From Candidatus Bathycorpusculum fermentans (GTDB lineage: Archaea > Thermoproteota > Bathyarchaeia > Bathyarchaeales > Bathycorpusculaceae), in the NCBI GenBank assembly GCA_009787175.1, contig WRGM01000120.1, forward strand, positions 1 to 9,702: a DNA stretch of 9,702 nt, in the 5' to 3' direction. Shown here in pieces: positions 6,895 through 9,702 of this stretch. Numbering within the stretch: position 1 is the stretch's first letter; each line of letters begins with the position of its first letter. The translations under genes and the position numbers were made by a program. The notes below the pieces were generated by a model. It had not been told where the DNA came from. It worked only from the letters and a program-made list of their open reading frames with translations, and ran no database searches.

Positions 6895-7446
6895 TTGAGT
6901 GTTAAAGAGTTAACGATTGAGGAACGGAAAGCGGAAGTTCTTATAAAATTAAGAAAATATAAACTAGTAGAAAAGCAGCCATATGAAGGCGCGTATGCAT
7001 ACATTGTAGATATTCCACGAGATAGAGAACGCGCTATTGTCTGGTGTATACTAGGAGAAGCCACCGTTGGCATAGCAGCTATGAACACGTTATATAAGCT
7101 TTTGAAAGAAAAAGAATTAGAGAGAGCCATAGTTATAACTGAAGGACGCTTCACCCACGCAGTCAAAATGGCCGCAAAGAAGAAAAATGTAGAGCTTTTA
7201 CCTAAATCCTTCCCAGTGTTTAACATTTTTGAACACGGTCTAGTTCCATTTCATGAAATTTTAAGTGAGAAAGAAAAGAAACAAATACTCACGCAATACA
7301 AAGTTCAACCATACCAAATGCCACAGATAAAATCAGGCGATCCCGCAGTCAAAGTAATCGGCGCAAAACCAGGCGATGTACTAAAAATCACAAGAAAAAG
7401 CACCACCGCAGGCGAACACATAACATACCGCTACGTAGTAGAATAA
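6895..7446 (+). CDS. rpoH: DNA-directed RNA polymerase subunit H (Rpo5/Rpb5-like) with long N-terminal domain
   Basis: Residues ~106-183 are the conserved archaeal Rpo5 / eukaryotic Rpb5 assembly domain. FNIFEHGLVPFHEILSEKEK, YKVQPYQMPQIKSGDPAVK and the closing GAKPGDVLKITRKS ... ITYRYVV are diagnostic. The subunit sits at the DNA-entry jaw of RNA polymerase. Archaeal versions are usually only about 75-85 residues; this one is 183. By eye the extra N-terminal ~105 residues resemble the jaw domain of eukaryotic Rpb5. In particular VGIAAMNTLYKLLKEKELERAIVI followed by EGRFTHAVKMA parallels the human VGI...IKVY...ITRALIVVQQGMTPSAKQ region as I remember it. The same segment also resembles restriction-endonuclease-like folds, to which that Rpb5 domain has been compared. 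Translation starts at TTG 6895 behind GAGGT. No rpoB follows, unlike the common rpoH-B-A1-A2 order. Codons shift from G/T-ending to A/C-ending along the gene. Confidence 0.93.
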   Translation: MSVKELTIEERKAEVLIKLRKYKLVEKQPYEGAYAYIVDIPRDRERAIVWCILGEATVGIAAMNTLYKLLKEKELERAIVITEGRFTHAVKMAAKKKNVELLPKSFPVFNIFEHGLVPFHEILSEKEKKQILTQYKVQPYQMPQIKSGDPAVKVIGAKPGDVLKITRKSTTAGEHITYRYVVE

Positions 7447-7615
7447 ACAATAACAACAAATACACATATTCCTTTTCCACTCATTTTAATAATCTACTCC
7501 TATTGTATCCACAAAAATTGTTACAAGCACATTGTTAAACGTCAATGGCAAATAGAAAGATAACCGTAGACTAGAGAAAACAGTTTTTCAAGGTGAAGCA
7601 TAAAAAGGGTTTATC

Positions 7616-7672
7616 CCAAGAGAGCTACAAGATGCTTTATCATCCTTTTTGCGAGATATGTAACTCTCTTGG
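7616..7672. terminator. Hairpin in convergent intergenic region; possible bidirectional terminator or structured RNA
   Basis: CCAAGAGAG (7616-7624) pairs perfectly with CTCTCTTGG (7664-7672). After one C/A mismatch, TAC (7626-7628) pairs with GTA (7660-7662), giving 12 base pairs around a 31-base loop. The loop contains a further small hairpin, GATG-CTTTAT-CATC (7631-7644). It lies between the convergent ends of rpoH and the surface-protein gene, so a terminator or mRNA 3'-end stabiliser is plausible. Archaeal termination usually relies on T-runs rather than hairpins, so the function is uncertain. The rest of 7447-7694 shows no gene I can support. Confidence 0.4.
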
Positions 7673-7694
7673 TTATCTATGTAGTTGCTTGCTA

Positions 7695-9425
7695 TTAGTA
7701 GCTTAGCTGGTTAAAGGTAGTATTTTGGCGTCGGCGGATTATTATGATGAATACTAATGCTAGGATTATAAGAATTATTATGATTGCGGCTATGATTGCT
7801 GTTTTGGGGAATGTTGACTCGGAGTCGGTAGTAGTTGTGGGTGCAGAGGCTGTTGGTTTAGCAGTGCTTGTTGCTGTTGGGCTTGGTTTGTTTGTAACAG
7901 AGGTGCCTATACAGGTTATATCTGTTTCTGCAGTTAAGCCAGAAATGTTTGTTATGATTTTTACTGTTTGTGTGCCAGCTGAGACATCAGGTATTTCTAC
8001 AGAAACGCCATCAGCTATTTGCTGAAGGGTACGTCCACTTACAACGGTGATGCCGCCTATTGTAATGTTTGCGGTAATGGGAGTGTCAAACATGCCAGAT
8101 AGAGCATCGTCTAGGGCGTTAAATCCGCTGCCAGAGACCTTTATAGTTTGTCCTGTTTCAAGAGTTGCGTTTGGTGTCGTGTTAACAGTTGGTGATGCTA
8201 TGCCTAAGGCTGTTTTCGCTGTTAAACCGTTTGTATCTGTTGCATTTAGCCAGTATGAACCCGTAGGTATGCCTGTTGGAATTGTAAGAGTTACAGAAAA
8301 TGAGCCGTCAGAGTTAACAGTGGTTTGTCCAATAGCATAGCTGGCACTACTTGACGTAGACATTGCTCTAAAGCTTACAGAGGTCCCTGAGGCACGAGAG
8401 AAATTTGCGCCCGTAATAGTAACATCCGTAACACCTGGCGCGGCAACTATGGGGTTAATAGTTATGCTAGATAAGCCTGTTAGGGTAAATGTTGCAGAGG
8501 CAGTATTAGAAGATGCAGAAGAGTCCACGGCTGTAACAGCTTTAACTATAGGCAACGTCTGCTCAGCATTCGCGTTGAAGGGAACAATAAATGTTGTTGT
8601 AAAAGTACCACTAGATGTTGGCGCATTAGATTTTACAGTAGAACCATCAAATTTTATATCAACAGTAACACCCTCAGTACTAGAAAAACCATAACCAGAC
8701 ACATCAACTACTGTACCCGAAGGACCACTACTAGGAGAGAGAACAATTGTTGACGCAACACTTAACGCAGTCCGCGCAGACAAACCACTGGTATCTGTAA
8801 CATTAAACCAGTATGAACCAACAGGCACACCAGAGGGAATCTTTATAGTCGTAGCAAAAGTACCATCCGCACGAACAACCGCCTGCCCAGCCGCATAACT
8901 AGCACTACCCGTGGTAGACATAACCCTAAAACTTACAGACGTACCCGAAACCTGCGAAAAATGCTCACCTATAACAGCAACATCCGTAACACCCGGCGTA
9001 GCAACCGTAGGATTAATAGACACAACAGGCAAACCCGTCAAAGTAAACGTCGCAGACGCAGTATTAGAGGCAACAGAAGAATCCACCGCAACAACTAACT
9101 TAGACAAAGGCAACGTTGACCCAGCAGACGAAAAACTAGACGGAACAACAAAAGTAGCAGAAAAAGCACCATTACTAGTCACCACATTAGACACTACAAT
9201 AGAACCATCAAACCTTACATCCACAGTCGTCCCCGCAGTAACAGAAAAACCGCTACCAGACACAGTAACAACAGTACCAGACGAACCACTACTAGGAGAA
9301 AGAACAACCACAGCACCCCCCTGCGCAACAACAAAACTCGAAACCGACACAGTAGATACAAACAAGAACATAATTGACATTAACACAAAAAGACAAACTT
9401 TCACATTACATCTAAACACATTCAT
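7695..9425 (-). CDS. Secreted, C-terminally membrane-anchored surface protein with Ig/TIG-like repeats
   Basis: The 576-residue protein has an N-terminal signal peptide (hydrophobic ~11-33, likely cleavage near Ala34 in VVAQGG). Four beta-rich Ig-like modules follow in A-B-A-B order: A1 ~39-131, B1 ~132-226, A2 ~227-317, B2 ~318-411. Both A units open with VLSPSSG.SGTVV and both B units with INP.VA.PGVTDV, resembling IPT/TIG domains. A fifth module spans ~412-507. A Thr/Ser/Pro/Ala-rich stalk lies at ~508-538, and a membrane helix at ~542-563 is followed by RRR, so the bulk should face outside. N-glycosylation sequons occur at Asn208, 341, 394, 415, 419, 453 and 493. It is probably a cell-envelope, S-layer-associated or adhesion protein; the ligand is unknown. 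ATG 9425 has GAGGT at 9434-9438 (minus strand), 8 bases upstream. Codons shift strongly from G/T-ending to A/C-ending toward the 3' end. Confidence 0.88.
   Translation of the reverse strand: MNVFRCNVKVCLFVLMSIMFLFVSTVSVSSFVVAQGGAVVVLSPSSGSSGTVVTVSGSGFSVTAGTTVDVRFDGSIVVSNVVTSNGAFSATFVVPSSFSSAGSTLPLSKLVVAVDSSVASNTASATFTLTGLPVVSINPTVATPGVTDVAVIGEHFSQVSGTSVSFRVMSTTGSASYAAGQAVVRADGTFATTIKIPSGVPVGSYWFNVTDTSGLSARTALSVASTIVLSPSSGPSGTVVDVSGYGFSSTEGVTVDIKFDGSTVKSNAPTSSGTFTTTFIVPFNANAEQTLPIVKAVTAVDSSASSNTASATFTLTGLSSITINPIVAAPGVTDVTITGANFSRASGTSVSFRAMSTSSSASYAIGQTTVNSDGSFSVTLTIPTGIPTGSYWLNATDTNGLTAKTALGIASPTVNTTPNATLETGQTIKVSGSGFNALDDALSGMFDTPITANITIGGITVVSGRTLQQIADGVSVEIPDVSAGTQTVKIITNISGLTAETDITCIGTSVTNKPSPTATSTAKPTASAPTTTTDSESTFPKTAIIAAIIIILIILALVFIIIIRRRQNTTFNQLSY
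8193..9311 (-). repeat. Tandem duplication of a ~560-bp segment within the surface-protein gene
   Basis: The A-B module pair occurs twice in tandem. At the DNA level CCACTACTAGGAGA is found at 9286-9299 and at 8725-8738, an offset of 561 bp. CATCCGTAACACC occurs at 8981 and 8423, an offset of 558 bp, so one codon was gained or lost. The copies remain recognisable but carry many third-position differences that follow the local composition drift. This points to an old internal duplication rather than a recent one. Confidence 0.85.
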
Positions 9426-9433
9426 TTACTAAT

Positions 9434-9466
9434 ACCTCACATTTCCTTTTTACAGCTTTATAAAAA
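9434..9466 (-). promoter_or_regulatory. Promoter and ribosome binding site of the surface-protein gene
   Basis: On the minus strand GAGGT (9434-9438) lies 8 bases before ATG 9425 and supports that start. A TATA-like TTTTTATAAA occupies 9457-9466, and a second candidate TCTATATGG lies at 9472-9480. From the latter, transcription would start near 9450 and retain the ribosome binding site. From the former, the start would fall close to or within it, so the distal box may be the functional one. Confidence 0.45.
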
Positions 9467-9480
9467 ACCTGCCATATAGA

Positions 9481-9600
9481 CATTACTCACTAAACACAAA
9501 CTAAACCTATACAACACACACAAACAGCAACACAAAAAACCCAACAATACCACCACAACCATAAACACACCACAACAAACCAACACAAACCACAAAAAGC
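9481..9600. other. G-depleted, A/C-rich intergenic stretch
   Basis: Only two G residues occur in these 120 plus-strand bases, and T is also rare. The sequence is mostly A and C in irregular CA/AAC/ACC combinations, without a fixed repeat period. It lies upstream of the surface-protein gene, whose transcribed-sense strand is correspondingly G/T-rich. No gene is supported here. Confidence 0.8.
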
Positions 9601-9624
9601 AACACCCAAAAAACAGGTCATGTC

Positions 9625-9702
9625 TCAAAATAGTTTACGACCAAATTCTATCGTGTTTATGAGCAGCCCGAAAATGGTTTTATGCATTTCCAACGATTTA
9701 GA
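9625..9702 (-). CDS. Possible 3' end of a gene entering from the right edge
   Basis: On the minus strand a frame is open from the right edge for 25 codons, ending LLINTIEFGRKLF with TGA at 9625-9627. Base composition changes abruptly here from the A/C-rich spacer to balanced sequence, which fits a gene or mobile-element end. The nearby AGGTCATGTCTCAAAATAG (9615-9633) has the look of an insertion-sequence terminus, but I cannot match it to a family. A plus-strand frame from ATG 9620 is also open and is a weaker alternative. Confidence 0.25.
   Translation of the reverse strand, partial: SKSLEMHKTIFGLLINTIEFGRKLF

Noticed and set aside
7593..7706. Plus-strand 37-codon frame starting GTG and containing CEIC
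   Set aside because: It has no good ribosome binding site, spans the hairpin, and runs into the 3' end of the surface-protein gene on the other strand. Its length is within chance expectation.
8911..9432. Long plus-strand open frame of 173 codons opposite the surface-protein gene
   Set aside because: It lies antisense to a gene with a clear signal peptide, repeats and membrane anchor. Its Thr/Val/Pro-rich product is the mirror of the repetitive codons on the other strand.

Overview
The window reads as archaeal chromosomal DNA. It carries an RNA polymerase subunit H / Rpb5 homologue, a tRNA gene with no encoded CCA end, TATA-like boxes rather than bacterial -35/-10 promoters, and GAGGT/GGAGG-type ribosome binding sites. 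The AT-rich sequence, the PP-loop tRNA thiolase and the style of the surface protein would suit a Bathyarchaeia-like or related lineage, but the phylum is inference. No rRNA, CRISPR array or complete insertion sequence is visible.

Left part (1-3704): the right-hand end of an integrated mobile element. It holds the C-terminal ~600 residues of a large replication protein (entered through a perfect 9-bp tandem repeat coding for Ala-Asn-Asn; AAA+/superfamily-3-like ATPase; C-terminal Cys4 zinc ribbon), a small unknown protein overlapping it by one base, and an intact tyrosine integrase. The integrase stops 19 bases before the 3' end of an intact tRNA-Arg(TCT) gene on the opposite strand. This is the classic layout of an element inserted at the 3' end of a tRNA gene. 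The other att copy and probably a primase/polymerase domain lie left of the window.

Middle part (3705-7446): housekeeping genes. A PP-loop tRNA thiolation enzyme (+) converges on an M3-family oligoendopeptidase F (-). The peptidase gene in turn diverges from rpoH (+). This rpoH is unusual: its conserved C-terminal Rpb5 domain is preceded by about 105 residues that look like the N-terminal jaw domain of eukaryotic Rpb5, and it is not followed by rpoB.

Right part (7447-9702): a convergent intergenic region with a 12-pair hairpin, then a minus-strand gene for a secreted, membrane-anchored surface protein. That protein has two copies of a ~187-residue Ig/TIG-like repeat pair. Upstream of it lies a stretch nearly devoid of G, and a possible gene tail or mobile-element end sits at the right edge.

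A composition pattern crosses the window. In the replication protein, peptidase, rpoH and surface genes, third codon positions shift from G/T-rich at the 5' end to A/C-rich at the 3' end of the coding strand. The thiolase gene stays G/T-rich throughout and the integrase is mostly A/C-rich.
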